Positions 1 through 10,500 of a stretch of DNA of 64,000 nt are shown piece by piece. This DNA comes from Nymphaea colorata (taxonomy: Eukaryota; Streptophyta; Magnoliopsida; Nymphaeales; Nymphaeaceae). The notes below the pieces were generated by a model that had not been told where the DNA came from, searched no databases, and saw nothing but the letters and a program-made list of their open reading frames with translations. Position 1 is the stretch's first letter. Every line of letters starts with the position of its first letter. The stretch is from assembly GCF_008831285.2 (NCBI RefSeq), contig NC_045149.1, forward strand, positions 3,587,500 to 3,651,499, in the 5' to 3' direction. A program made the position numbers and the translations under genes.

Positions 1-881
1 CTTCTCACGCACTCACCCCCTCTGCCGTTTTCCCATTTTTGTCTGAACCCTCTCTGTCAGCGTCTCTCCCTGCCCACACGCTCCCTACGTGAGCTCTCTC
101 TCCCCATTTTTCTATTTATTTTCCCCCTTTTCCCCAACCGAGCACTCTTCCTCATTGATTTCATCACCGTTTGATAGGATTCCAGCTGGGGGAACGTGTT
201 CTTCCCCTCATATCAGCGATTAGGTGGTGTTGGTGGTGGCGACTTGGCACGATTTTTGCTGTTTGGGGTTCGATTGAACGCTTGAGATGGCTGCCGGAAG
301 GATTGCAGCAGTCTAGACTCTTGATTTGGGGTGAGCAAAGCGTAATTGAGCCTATTTCTTGTATATTTTTCTTTGGAACGCGTATAATTATTGTTAAAGC
401 ATGCTGGAAGGTAGAATTGATGTTTTGGAATGCTTGTTAGCGACTTTGCTTTTTGGGGAAAGTGTAGAATTGTGTTGGAGAAGCGTTGATTCATGTATTT
501 ATTGATCTCTTAGGCTCGAGGTGTTGATTTTTGAAGCAATAGGGAAGCATGATAGGGATTGTGATGTTGTGGGGAAGATTTAGAACCGTCTTTTTGAGCA
601 CGTGGCTCACGCTTTTGCGAGCGGGCGTATCTTAGAGTTATTTGGGGAAAGTGTACCTAAGTTGGATGTGACAATGGGGTTGACGCCTAGACTACAGAAA
701 GCATTAAGAATGTGTTAAGGATGGACTCAGCGAAGCAGAGTTTTGGGGTCTCGTGGCAACGTCTAGAAGTTAGGAGGAGGCCTATTGGAGGGCTTGTAGG
801 TCGACACTACCCATCGATACCCTCTTGAGGCAATGACATGCCTCAACGATTTTGTTCTACAATCGTTTTGATTGTGAATCT
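1..881. other. Unassigned sequence left of element A
   Basis: Bases 1-150 are very pyrimidine-rich (C/T runs), like a plant 5' leader or promoter-proximal stretch. Bases about 510-720 on the + strand read as a semi-open coding-like stretch (EAIGKHDRDCDVVGKI, one TAG, then NRLFEHVAHAFASGRILELF) that I cannot assign to a family. No TSD for the adjacent Copia element is visible at its end. No start codon with a long reading frame is supported. Confidence 0.3.
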
Positions 882-1087
882 TGTTGAAATAAGAATGTTT
901 ATGTTCCTAGGTGGTTCTTTGTAATATTAAAGAGTTATAAGACTTCTTTAATATTTTCTTCTGTAAATCTTCTTTCTACCCTAATCTTTTTATAATAGAG
1001 ATTAGGGTTAGTGAATTAAACGAGTTCTTTTCTTCTCAACTCTCATGTCTTCAGCCCTCTCTCTCTCCACGTTTCAAGGCTGCAACA
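882..1087 (+). repeat. 5' LTR of element A
   Basis: 206 bp, TG...CA ends, with a direct partner at 11659-11894. It contains the AT-rich stretch TTATAATAGAG that could act as a TATA region, and a pyrimidine-rich 3' end. Confidence 0.9.
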
Positions 1088-1099
1088 TGGTATCAGAGC
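1088..1099 (+). other. Primer binding site of element A
   Basis: TGGTATCAGAGC directly abuts the LTR end. This is the complement of the 3' end of plant initiator-Met tRNA, the usual Copia primer site. Confidence 0.9.
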
Positions 1100-2007
1100 G
1101 GGACGTGACTGGCGACGCAACTTGAACAGCCGGCGATGGGCTGCAGACGCCCGTGAATCTGGCGACGTGACGTGAACAGCCGGCGACCCTCTGTCTCCTT
1201 CTCAGGCTATCTCTTCCACCGTCTTGTTCTCCTTCCTCTTCTTCCGTCTCTTCCTTGTTCTCTTCTCATCTGTTCTAGTTGACTGATTTCCAGCAACGGA
1301 ACTAGGTGGAGGAGTCTATTCACGCTAGGAAGTATGCGTGAATAGACTCCAGTCGTCTGGACTCTTATGGGTTGATGTAGTCTATGATCAAGGCAGCCAA
1401 GTGGAGGACTGCTCTTTATGATTTTTTTGTGGCAGTTTACGTTGACTACATTTATCTGATGTCGTTATCCATGATGTGTGAAAATTAATGTGTGGTATAG
1501 CTGCGTTAGATACATAAATAGACAAGTTGTTGGTTGGTTAAGACTGGATTTGCTTGTTTCCTGCTGAGATCGTGAGTAGGAGCTAACCTGCCCTGTTCTG
1601 AAACAGCCTGTGACAGGCGACAGTCCAGCTCCTTGCCTTGACAACGAGTGGACCTTAGGGTGGGCATTTGCCCCCCATCTTTTGGGCGTCTGTAGATAAT
1701 CATCCCAGCAAGCTTCAGTCCAAAATTCAGCTCGATCCGAGCTCTGGATGAATTTTGGCGGATTTTAGAAGATTCAGCCCTGTTCTACCTTGAAGCTGCC
1801 CGCGACCAGTTTTTTTTTCAGATTGCTGTTTTTTGTTGGCCGTGGGTTGCTGTCAACAGTTGGACAGCGGTTTGCTTGCTCTTGTGCATCTAACGTGGCT
1901 GTGTGGGAAGTTTGGTCTTGCTGATCAGTCTCTTTTTCAATATATATATATATATATATATAATTTCTCTTGCCTGTGGTGGTTGATCCCTTGTGAATAG
2001 ATTTGCA
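1100..2007 (+). other. Untranslated leader of element A
   Basis: About 0.9 kb between the primer site and the gag start. It contains a (TA)n run at about 1940-1962 and no supportable gene. Several short antisense frames here are not conserved in element D. Confidence 0.6.
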
Positions 2008-2256
2008 ATGGCTGAAAATCTCAGGACTGATTTTTCTCATGAGGTTAAACGTGGAGGAAACTCATTCTCTTATGGTTTTACGATAAATTTAGATGAATCT
2101 AACTATGAGATTTGGTCTCGTGTGTTTATGATGTCAATGATTAGACATGAGAAGGAGCATGTTATAGAAGAAAATGAGCCTGTCGAAAAGAGTGAAAAAT
2201 ATGCTTCATGGAAGGGAGATAATAATATTGTCATGTCATGGATCATGAATAGTGTG
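2008..2256 (+). pseudogene. Element A gag, N-terminal part
   Basis: Starts MAENLRTDFSHEV and continues GNSFSYGFTINL and NYEIWSRVFMMS, matching the start of element D gag (GNSFSYGTTVKL, NYEIWSRVFIML). ATG 2008 is chosen over the upstream in-frame ATG 1993 because D begins at the same MAEN. The frame is cut at 2256 by element B after WIMNSV and resumes at 7560. The encoded part is the gag N-terminal domain that binds and packages retrotransposon RNA. Confidence 0.85.
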
Positions 2257-2496
2257 TGTAGAAACAAAATGTGCACGAGAGTAGAAGAAAGCACACAGAT
2301 GTAACGTGGAAAACCCTCGACTCGAGGGAAGAAAAACCACGGGTGAGGAGGTCTGGTGCCCACTAGCCTCCAGACACTCTCTCTCTTCAACACTTCATTA
2401 ACTCAAAGATTAGGGTTTACAGAAGTATAAGTAGTCCTAATTAGGACAAACCGGATCGGGTACGGATCCGGACCCGAACAACAAAACCCGTCAACA
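2257..2496 (-). repeat. 3' LTR of element B
   Basis: 240 bp; in + orientation it starts TGTAGAAACAAAATG and ends CCCGTCAACA. The partner is 7315-7554. It holds a near-palindrome CGGGTACGGATCCGGACCCG at about 2457-2476 and a nested hairpin at 2305-2341. Confidence 0.95.
2305..2341 (-). other. Nested LTR hairpin, B 3' LTR
   Basis: The outer stem is CGTGG (2305-2309) with CCACG (2337-2341). The inner stem is CCCTC (2314-2318) with GAGGG (2324-2328). The same arrangement occurs in the B 5' LTR (7363-7399), in both E LTRs, in F and in C. On the element's own strand it lies near the R/U5 side of the LTR, downstream of the likely start of transcription (inferred). Confidence 0.6.
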
Positions 2497-4215
2497 CTCC
2501 CCCTCAAGTTGGGCATACATATCAAACATGCCCAACTTGGATACATTTCTCTCAAATGGAGTTACACTTAAGGCCTTGGTTAGGACATCAGCAGTTTGGT
2601 CTTCAGACTTCATGTAAGGTAGCGTTAATTCCTTAGCATCAATTCTTTCTCTGATGAAGTGACGGTCGATCTCCACATGCTTTGTTCGATCATGAAGAAC
2701 CGGGTTGTTAGCCAAGTTAATTGCAGACTTATTATCACAATACATCCTCATAGGCCCTTCAATCTCTATTCCAATATCTGTGAGTAAGATCTTCAGCCAT
2801 AACAATTCTGATACCCCAGTAGCCACAGCCCTATATTCAGCCTCTGCACTCGAGCGGGAACACACATCTTGTCTCTTGCTTCTCCAAACAACCAAATTTC
2901 CCCCCAAGTAGACGCAGTATCCTGAAGTAGATCTTCTGGTGTCAATACAGCCTGCCCAGTCTGCATCAGAATACCCTTCAACTTCAATAGATCTTTGTTG
3001 CACATATAGAAGTCTCTTTCCGGGATTCTTCTTCAAGTAGCACAAAATTCTATCTACAGCCTTCAAGTGCATATCTGTAGGTGCATGCATGAACTGGCTC
3101 ATCACATTTACAGCAAATGTGATATCAGGTCTAGTCAGAGTGAGATAAATCAGTTTGCCAACTAGACGTTGATATCTCCCTTTAGCTTCTTCACCCAACA
3201 GTTCTCCATCTTTGCTACCAAGTTTATGCCCAGCATCTATAGGAGTAGAGGCTGGTCTGCATCCCAGTTTTCCTGTCTCCTTTAGTAGATCCAGGGTATA
3301 CTTCCTTTGACTAAGTACAAGAGTTGTACCTGATCTAGCAATTTCAATACCCAGAAAATACTTCAGCTTACCAAGATCTTTTAGATCGAATTCAGTAGAT
3401 AGTAAACCCTTTAATCTTGCTATCTCTTCCTTATCATCACCTGTAACAATCATATCATCAACATAAACCAATAGTAGAGTAACTTTACTCTCTCTTCTCT
3501 TTACAAACAGGGTATGATCTCCATTTCCTTGTTTGTAGCCATGTTTCTTCATAACAAGTCTGAGCCGTTCAAACCATGCTCGGGGAGACTGTTTCAGCCC
3601 ATACAAAGCTTTCTTCAATTTACAGCATTTTCCAGGCTTCTCAAAACCTGGTGGCATGCACATGTACACTTCCTCTTCGAGATCTCCATTGAGAAAGGCA
3701 TTTTTTACATCAAGTTGGCACATCTCCCAACCCTTCAGCACCGCCAATGAAATAATAACTCTAACAGTCTTCATCTTTGCAACAGGAGCAAACGTCTCTA
3801 AGTAGTCGATCCCATATTTCTGACTGAACCCCTTGGCCACCAATCGTGCTTTGTACCTTTCAATGCTACCATCTGGTTTGTACTTAACAGTGTAGACCCA
3901 CTTCGACCCAACCAAGTGGGCTGCTTCAGGAATATCAACCACCTCCCATGTCTGATTTCTGTCTAAAGCTTCCATCTCTTCTTTCATTGCATGAGACCAC
4001 TTAGTGTCACCCTGAGCCTCTGTAGCATTCCTGGGAATCACAACCACAGCCAAGGAGGATACAAAACATTTATAGTCAGTGCTCAATCTAGAGTAAGATA
4101 CGAAGTTACCAATAGGGTGCTGGGTACATGACCTGACCCCCTTTCTCAAGGCAATAGGAAGATCCTCCTTTTCTTTTCCAACATCTTGCTTCTGAACACG
4201 ACTTGGATCATCCAA
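2491..4215 (-). CDS. Element B reverse transcriptase and RNase H (pol 3' part)
   Basis: 574 codons from the first ATG of this frame. It encodes the Copia RT (RVT_2) and RNase H that copy element RNA into DNA inside virus-like particles. RT landmarks are TWEVVDIPEA, DYLETFAPVAKMKTVR, the QLDVKNAFLNGDL aspartate (about residue 169) and YVDDMIVTG (about 251). RNase H shows GYSDADWAGC, RRSTSGYCVYLGG, SSAEAEYRA and KHVEIDRHFIRE. The C-terminus LEGEC is encoded by the polypurine tract and the stop lies 4 bases inside the LTR. Upstream homology continues in another frame (gag-IN, ends 4146), so this is normally part of one polyprotein. Its ATG is probably not a true start. Confidence 0.9.
   Translation of the reverse strand: MDDPSRVQKQDVGKEKEDLPIALRKGVRSCTQHPIGNFVSYSRLSTDYKCFVSSLAVVVIPRNATEAQGDTKWSHAMKEEMEALDRNQTWEVVDIPEAAHLVGSKWVYTVKYKPDGSIERYKARLVAKGFSQKYGIDYLETFAPVAKMKTVRVIISLAVLKGWEMCQLDVKNAFLNGDLEEEVYMCMPPGFEKPGKCCKLKKALYGLKQSPRAWFERLRLVMKKHGYKQGNGDHTLFVKRRESKVTLLLVYVDDMIVTGDDKEEIARLKGLLSTEFDLKDLGKLKYFLGIEIARSGTTLVLSQRKYTLDLLKETGKLGCRPASTPIDAGHKLGSKDGELLGEEAKGRYQRLVGKLIYLTLTRPDITFAVNVMSQFMHAPTDMHLKAVDRILCYLKKNPGKRLLYVQQRSIEVEGYSDADWAGCIDTRRSTSGYCVYLGGNLVVWRSKRQDVCSRSSAEAEYRAVATGVSELLWLKILLTDIGIEIEGPMRMYCDNKSAINLANNPVLHDRTKHVEIDRHFIRERIDAKELTLPYMKSEDQTADVLTKALSVTPFERNVSKLGMFDMYAQLEGEC
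2497..2510 (-). other. Polypurine tract of element B
   Basis: AACTTGAGGGGGAG on the minus strand immediately precedes the 3' LTR; it is the plus-strand priming site. It also encodes the last residues of pol. Confidence 0.85.
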
Positions 4216-6839
4216 GAAGAAGTAGGATTGGGATTCGGTGTAACCTCCTCATCATCAATCACCTTGTCAGTACAAGCTCTTCTCCTGGAATACACCTGTC
4301 CAAACATACGATTACCCTCTTGTTCTGTCACCAAAGGATGCTCTCCCTCCTTCTCCTGTTCATGTACATCAGTAGTCGTCCCCTCTTCATCTTTGCCATC
4401 TTCATCTTTGCCAAGCACCTTGGCAACAGGATTCTCTTCACGCCTGTAATCCATAAAGTCTGTAAACTGAATTTCCTGTGTGGGAGAATACTCTTCCTTA
4501 GACATTAATTTTTCCCCCTGAAGAGAATTCTCACCAAAATAGGAGACATGTTCCAAGAATGTGACATCTTTGGTAATGTGAAGACGACCAGTGGTAGGAT
4601 CTAGACATTTATAACCTTTTTGAGTGGAAGAATACCCAAGAAAGACGCCCTTAATAGATTTGGGATCAAGTTTTTTCACATTGGGGCTGTGGTTATGTAT
4701 GAAACACACACATCCAAAGACACGAGGAGGAAGATGAAAAGGTTGACTACTCCCTGGAAGCATAGAGTAGGGAGTACGACCCTTTAGCACACGACTAGGC
4801 ATGCGATTAATCAAGTAGACACTAGTAAGGATTGCATCACCCCAATAGTATTTTGGGAGATTTCTTTGGAACAGTATGGCTCGGGTGACATTGAGCAACT
4901 GACGATTTTTCCTCTCAGCAACCCCATTTTGAGGGGGGGTATAACTACAGGATGTCTCATGAACAATCCCCCTCTTTCGAAAGAATTCTTCAACAGTGAG
5001 ACACAGATATTCACGAGCATTATCAGACCGAAAAGTCTTGACAGAATTTCCATATTGGTTTTCCACTAGGAGGATGAAAGTTTCAATAATGTGAGGCACC
5101 TCACTACGATCTTTCAACAAATACACAAAGGTACATCTTGAATAATCATCTATAAAGGTTATAAAGTATTGAAAACCACCACGAGAATGAATGCCCGAAG
5201 GCCCCCACACATCAGAATGAACCAAGGAGAAAGCTTTATTAGAACGACTATTTGAAATTGGATAAGAAGCTCTAACATGCTTCGCAAACTGACACACATC
5301 ACATGATAACATGGAAATGTTTAAACTAGAACATAGTTCAGGGAACAAATGTTTCAAAATCCCAAATGGGAGATGACCAAGGCGTTCATGCCAAAACAAA
5401 AATAACTGACGACACTCTTCCTCCTTCTTCTCTGTTCTGCTGACTGCTGACATAAGAGCTGTGACAACGCGTATAGGAAGCCGATACAGCCCATCAGACA
5501 CCAAACCAATCCCAATCCTCTTCCCTGTCACCAAGTCCTGCAAAACACAACGTTTTTCAGAAAATATAAGCTCACACTTCAGTTCCTTGGTAATCTTACT
5601 AACAGATAACAAATTTAAGGGAAGATGAGGAACATGTAAGGCATCATGAACTAAAAAATTATTTAACAAGGAAAGACTCCCTTTCCCTGCCACTGAAGTA
5701 AAGGAACCATCGGCAAGGGACACACGTTCCTTTCCCGAGGATAGCTTGTAGTCATGGAAAAGCTTGGGGTTGCCAGTCATGTGATGAGTGGCACCGCTGT
5801 CAACAATCCATTCACCCATAGAAGAAGTACCTTCTCCTCCTGAAACAGCCAATGCCTGATTGATCTTCACCTCATCTGGTGTATCTGCCTGACCAACATC
5901 AATCTTGCTCAAATATGCTCGTAGCTCACGAATCTGCTCTGCAGAAATAGAACCTTTCCCATCACTCAGACTTGTTGCAGACGATACAGGCTTCTTCCCA
6001 CTCGAAGACCTCCCCCTACTATCCTTCTTCTCTGGATACAGGTCCCAACAAAAATCCCTAGTATGACCAAGTTTTTTGCAATGAGTACATTTTCGGGAAG
6101 AACGAGGAGTTCCCACAGGGGCACGGCTAACATAGGCAGACTGTTCTTCCCCCTTTCGTCCACTAGAGAGCAGCCTTCTCTGTTCTTCAGCTTCAACACG
6201 GGAATAGACATCTTCAATACTAAATGATTCGTCAGAGTTAAGAATCTGACTCCTTATATTTTCAAAGTCATCATTCAGTCCTGATAAGAAAAGGAATACC
6301 CTGTTTTCCCATTTATCAGTCATGTACTGCATCTGGTCGTGAGGACACCTCCATGGAATATCAGAGTGATAGTCAAGGTCCTCCCACTTAGATTTTAATG
6401 CTGCATAAAAGTCTGCAACCGAGAGAGCACCTTGTCGCAGGGAATACACATCCTTCATAAGTTGATACACACGAACTTTCCTTTTCTTTTGGCCATACAT
6501 CTGCTCCAAAATAATCCACATATCCCTTGCAGTCTTCTTACGAAGAATGAGGGGTTGGATATCCGGGGACACTGAATTGACAATCCAGGTTTTGACCTGG
6601 TTGTCTTCAAGAAACCATGTATCCCAAGCCAGACTATCTGCAGCAGGTTCAACCTTTCTCCCATTCACATAGGCAATGCGTCCTCGCCCAGCAATCCCCA
6701 TGGTAATCGCAGCAGACCATCGGGAATAGTTCTCCTTGGTAAGTTGAATGGTGGTAACCTGAACCGGTACATGATCAGTCCGCGCAGACACAACATCAGG
6801 CAGAGTAGTGTTGACTGAAGAAGAAGACGAGTCAGCCAT
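4146..6839 (-). CDS. Element B gag-protease-integrase
   Basis: 897 codons from ATG 6839 (MADSSSSSVN). An in-frame ATG 33 bases upstream (6872) is possible, but element E gag also starts at MAEA in the equivalent place. Order, numbered from the 6872 ATG: UBN2-type gag (about 40-230); zinc knuckle CTHCKKLGHTRDFC (about 262); aspartic protease WIVDSGATHH (about 355); gag_pre-integrase HERLGHLPFG with CDVC (HHCC zinc site, about 494-527); integrase core HSDVWGPSG, FRSDNAREY and PQNGVAERKN (D, D, E at about 554, 617, 654). All catalytic residues are present. The frame then runs out of register near 4200. Relative to element C, the B sequence is 4 bases shorter in the linker before the conserved DDPS, and the frame ends at 4146. 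Confidence 0.92.
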   Translation of the reverse strand: MADSSSSSVNTTLPDVVSARTDHVPVQVTTIQLTKENYSRWSAAITMGIAGRGRIAYVNGRKVEPAADSLAWDTWFLEDNQVKTWIVNSVSPDIQPLILRKKTARDMWIILEQMYGQKKRKVRVYQLMKDVYSLRQGALSVADFYAALKSKWEDLDYHSDIPWRCPHDQMQYMTDKWENRVFLFLSGLNDDFENIRSQILNSDESFSIEDVYSRVEAEEQRRLLSSGRKGEEQSAYVSRAPVGTPRSSRKCTHCKKLGHTRDFCWDLYPEKKDSRGRSSSGKKPVSSATSLSDGKGSISAEQIRELRAYLSKIDVGQADTPDEVKINQALAVSGGEGTSSMGEWIVDSGATHHMTGNPKLFHDYKLSSGKERVSLADGSFTSVAGKGSLSLLNNFLVHDALHVPHLPLNLLSVSKITKELKCELIFSEKRCVLQDLVTGKRIGIGLVSDGLYRLPIRVVTALMSAVSRTEKKEEECRQLFLFWHERLGHLPFGILKHLFPELCSSLNISMLSCDVCQFAKHVRASYPISNSRSNKAFSLVHSDVWGPSGIHSRGGFQYFITFIDDYSRCTFVYLLKDRSEVPHIIETFILLVENQYGNSVKTFRSDNAREYLCLTVEEFFRKRGIVHETSCSYTPPQNGVAERKNRQLLNVTRAILFQRNLPKYYWGDAILTSVYLINRMPSRVLKGRTPYSMLPGSSQPFHLPPRVFGCVCFIHNHSPNVKKLDPKSIKGVFLGYSSTQKGYKCLDPTTGRLHITKDVTFLEHVSYFGENSLQGEKLMSKEEYSPTQEIQFTDFMDYRREENPVAKVLGKDEDGKDEEGTTTDVHEQEKEGEHPLVTEQEGNRMFGQVYSRRRACTDKVIDDEEVTPNPNPTSSWMIQVVFRSKMLEKKRRIFLLP

Positions 6840-7301
6840 GATCACGAGGTAGAAGTGGCTGCCAAAGAACACACACAGCAGCAGTAACCGAGAGAAGAGG
6901 TGAGATGACGCAGTCGGGGATCAACGGCGGAAGCTGCGGAAGCAGCAGGACGCGGCGGAAGCAGAGGGCCGTGCTTGGCAGCGCGCGCCGAGAAGAGGCG
7001 ACGGCGTCGGACGTCGGCGTCGGTGGTCGGACGTCGGCGTCGGCAGAGGCGTCAGCAGAGACGTTGGCGTCGGCAGTCTCGACACCAGCGACGCAGCAGC
7101 GGTCACAGCCACGGCGGGGCAGCGACGGAGGCAGTCACGCGGCCACGGTGCGGCGACAGCGGCGGTGGTCACAGTCACGGCCAGGACAGCGGCGGCGCAG
7201 CAAGGGCAGCGGCGGCGACGGTGGTAGTGGCGGCGGCAGTCAGGGTTGGAACTTCACAACCATAGAACAAAAAAACAGATTTTGTTTTCTCCAAGTCCGA
7301 C
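6840..7301 (-). other. GC-rich untranslated leader of element B
   Basis: About 460 bp rich in CGG/CAG triplet runs, between the primer site and gag. Open frames on both strands here follow from GC-rich triplet repetition and have no homology to known proteins. The leaders of C and E have the same character, which suggests a structured RNA packaging region (inference). Confidence 0.6.
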
Positions 7302-7314
7302 GGCTCTGATACCA
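7302..7314 (-). other. Primer binding site of element B
   Basis: GGCTCTGATACCA on the + strand, i.e. TGGTATCAGAGCC on the element strand, abuts the 5' LTR. It is complementary to initiator-Met tRNA. Confidence 0.92.
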
Positions 7315-7554
7315 TGTAGAAACAAAATGTGCACGAGAGTAGAAGAAAGCACACAGATGTAACGTGGAAAACCCTCGACTCGAGGGAAGAAAAACCACGG
7401 GTGAGGAGGTCTGGTGCCCACTAGCCTCCAGACACTCTCTCTCTTCAACACTTCATTAACTCAAAGATTAGGGTTTACAGAAGTATAAGTAGTCCTAATT
7501 AGGACAAACCGGATCGGGTACGGATCCGGACCCGAACAACAAAACCCGTCAACA
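7315..7554 (-). repeat. 5' LTR of element B
   Basis: 240 bp, read as identical to 2257-2496, and followed by the target duplication GTGTG at 7555-7559. Confidence 0.95.
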
Positions 7555-7559
7555 GTGTG

Positions 7560-10500
7560 CAACCACAAATAGCATCAACTATTGCATACTATACCTTGGC
7601 CAAACAAATGTGGGATTTCTTGAAACAAACTTACTCAAATGACAAGAATGTTAGCAAGATATTGCAGGTGGAGGAGGAATTACTTAATTTGCAACAGGGT
7701 GATCAATGTCTTGCTCAGTACTTCGCTTTCCTCAAGTCCATCTATGAACGACTTAAAGCATTACGTCCCCCATGTCCAACATGTCATAAAAGTCATGGTG
7801 AACAGTCTATGGTTGCGAAGTTTTTACAGGGTCTCTCCCCTGAATATGCTGTAGCAAAGGCTCAGATGTTGACTGGAGCAGAAATCCCTGACCTAACCGA
7901 CGCCTACAACAGACTCAATCGTCTTGCTGTGACCCTTTCTCAGCCATCTAGTGACTTACAGGTTTCGGCCTTGGTAGCCTCAGGAGGTCGTGGACGCGAT
8001 TCATTCAGGGGGAGAGGCATTGGTCGTGGGTCAGGAGCAGGTCGGGGGAGATTTCAGTGCACCTATTGTGGTAAAATAGGACATTTAGAAGACAGATGTT
8101 GGGATAAACATAGTCGTCCTTCCGGTGCATCCCTAGGAAGAAATGTTGCATCTAAGCAGGGCAAGAATTCTTTACCATCTCCTATTGGGTCTGTTCAGGC
8201 AGCTTCATCAGTTGTAGATGGGTCTTTATCTCCTTCTCACCCTGAGACAGTGACTATGAGTATCAACAAGTCTGAGTATGAGGACTTCCTAGCACTCAGA
8301 TCTTCCCAGCCGTCGGCCTCTACAGTCATGATAGACAGTGCTATGTCTGTTGATAGTGTCCCACATGATACAGGTACTACTTGGATTATTGATTCCGGAG
8401 CATCGAGCCACTTTTGTAGTAAACCTTCTATGTTTATTGTGCTACACATGTTGCCTCAGGCACGTCATGTGAAACTTGCAGATGATAGATGGTCACCTAT
8501 TATGGGTTATGGTGATATCAAGATTTCTCAGTCTATGACTATTCCTAATGTGTTATATGCTCCTAAGTTTTCAACAAATTTGTGATCGGTTGGACAATTG
8601 ATTAATGACTTACATTGTCGTGTTACATTTGATTATGGTTTATGTTCATTTCAGAACTTGCAAAGTGGGAAGACGATTGGTGGAGGCTATGAGAAAGGGG
8701 TGCATGTACTTCCTGTCGGATCCAGTGGATATTGCAGCATCATTGATCACCTCACTGTCCTCCTCCTTCCAGTGGCATCTCAGACTTGGTCATCCATCTG
8801 TCTCCAAGCTCCGTCACCTTTTTTCTCATCTTTCAGTACCAGAGTCGTTCCAGTGTGAAGCCTGTCAACTTGGCAAACACACCCGTAGCCATTCTTCATC
8901 GAGTCTTTGTCCGTCCAGTTGTGGACTTTTTGATCTTCTTCATGTTGATGTGTGGGGTTCTAGCAGAGTTGCTAGTAGGTTAAGATTTCGGCATTTCCTT
9001 GTCATTGTTGATGATTATTCTCGAGTCACTTGGGTCTTCCTTTAGAAAGAAAGGTCTGAAGTAGTATGTACTCTCAAAAATCTTATTATTGAAATAAAGA
9101 CCCAGTTTGGTATTCTTGTTAAAAACAATCGCACTGATAACGCCCTTGAGTTCAAAGCCTCAACCTTAATGAAGTTTTACTCCGATAATGGCATTTCTCC
9201 TCAGTTTACTTGTCCCCATACCTCTCAACAAAATGGAGTAGTTGAACGTAAACATCGCCAACTCCTAAATGTGGCTCGTTCCCTAATGCTTCATACCAAG
9301 TTACATGCATCTTTTTGGGGAGATGCCATCCTCACGGCATGTTACTTAACCAACCGTTTACCCTCATCCTCCATTGACAACAAGGTTCCCATTAAACTTG
9401 TGCATCCACAACGACCTTTATTTCTAGTGGCTCCCAAAGTATTTGGTTGCACATGCTTCGTTCACATACTTGGACCCACACGTGATAAATTGGGAGCCTA
9501 AGCCATTAAGTGTATCTTTATAGGCTACTCTATAAACCATAAGGGCTACAAATGCTTTGATCCCTTAACTCAAAAGGAGTATATCAGTGCGGATGTCACA
9601 TTCTTTGAGTCTCAGCCTTATTATAGCTCCTCTTCCATCCTTCCTGAGATGCCACCATCACCAGACCCACCACTACCTATTCCTCCTATTCCTTTGGAGT
9701 CATTTCCTTCTGAATCTCCTTCTACCGTAGTGTCCAAGTTTCGTGATCCTCCGCTGGTCTACACACGTCGACAGGACCCTTCTCATAATCCTTCGCCAAC
9801 GGTTTCTCAGGAGGTAAGTACATCTGAAGTGCATAGCCCTAGTCATTCTGATCCCTGTCAAGACTTACCTATTGCTCTTCGCAAAGGCAGGCGACAGTGT
9901 ACTTTACATCCTATATCTCATTTTGTGTCTACTGATGGTGTTGGTAAAAATATACAACAGTTCATTCAAGCTCTGGCTGCTCATACAGTTCCTACATGTC
10001 ACCAGCAGGCTTTATTAGACACCCAATGGAGACGGGCTATGCAAGATGAGATGGATGCCTTAGTGCAAGAGGCACTTGGGAACTTGTTGATCCTCCTCCT
10101 CGTTGTGATATTGTTGGCTCAAAGTGGGTATTCACAGTGAAATATAATTTTGATGGTTCTATAGAACGATACAAAGCTCGGTTGGTTGTTAAGGGCTACT
10201 TTCAGACCTACGGTGTGGATTTCTTTGAGACCTTCTCTCCAGTTGCTCGGTTGGGAACCATTCGTCTTATCATCTCTGTGGCTGTCCACCATGACTGGCA
10301 CATGTATCATCTGGATGTCAAAAACGCCTTTTTGTATGGTGATCTCGATGAGACTGTCTACATGCAACAACCACCAGGATTTGAACGACAGGGGGAGTGT
10401 GGCAAAGTGTGCAAACTGAAGAAAGCTATTTATGGACTCAAGCAGAGTCCTCGTGCGTGGTTTCACAAGTTTTCCGAGGTAGTCTCAAAGTGTGGCTTTG

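Larger units (their letters stand above)
2257..7554 (-). mobile_element. Young Ty1/Copia element B nested in gag of A
   Basis: 5298 bp on the minus strand, with 240-bp LTRs at 2257-2496 and 7315-7554 that I read as identical. A perfect 5-bp target duplication GTGTG lies at 2252-2256 and 7555-7559. It has a primer site (7302-7314), a GC-rich leader, gag-PR-IN and RT-RNase H frames and a polypurine tract, so it is structurally complete. The only lesion I see is one frameshift between IN and RT near 4200. Identical LTRs imply a very recent insertion. The same family appears as elements C, E and solo LTR F at 55-64 kb. Confidence 0.97.

Noticed and set aside
1088-1099. tRNA-like matches at TGGTATCAGAGC sites
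   Set aside because: These are primer sites of 12-13 bases; no cloverleaf surrounds them. No tRNA or rRNA gene was recognised in the window.
2103-2393. Minus-strand open frame beginning MLKRESVWRLVG, repeated at 7254-7451
   Set aside because: It lies in the B LTR and appears twice only because the LTR does; related frames in C and F come from the same LTR sequence.
6905-7309. Open frames rich in Arg, Ser and Ala on both strands of the B leader (also 60402-60842 and 63448-63983)
   Set aside because: They follow from CGG/CAG triplet-rich leaders, are open in several frames at once and have no homology.
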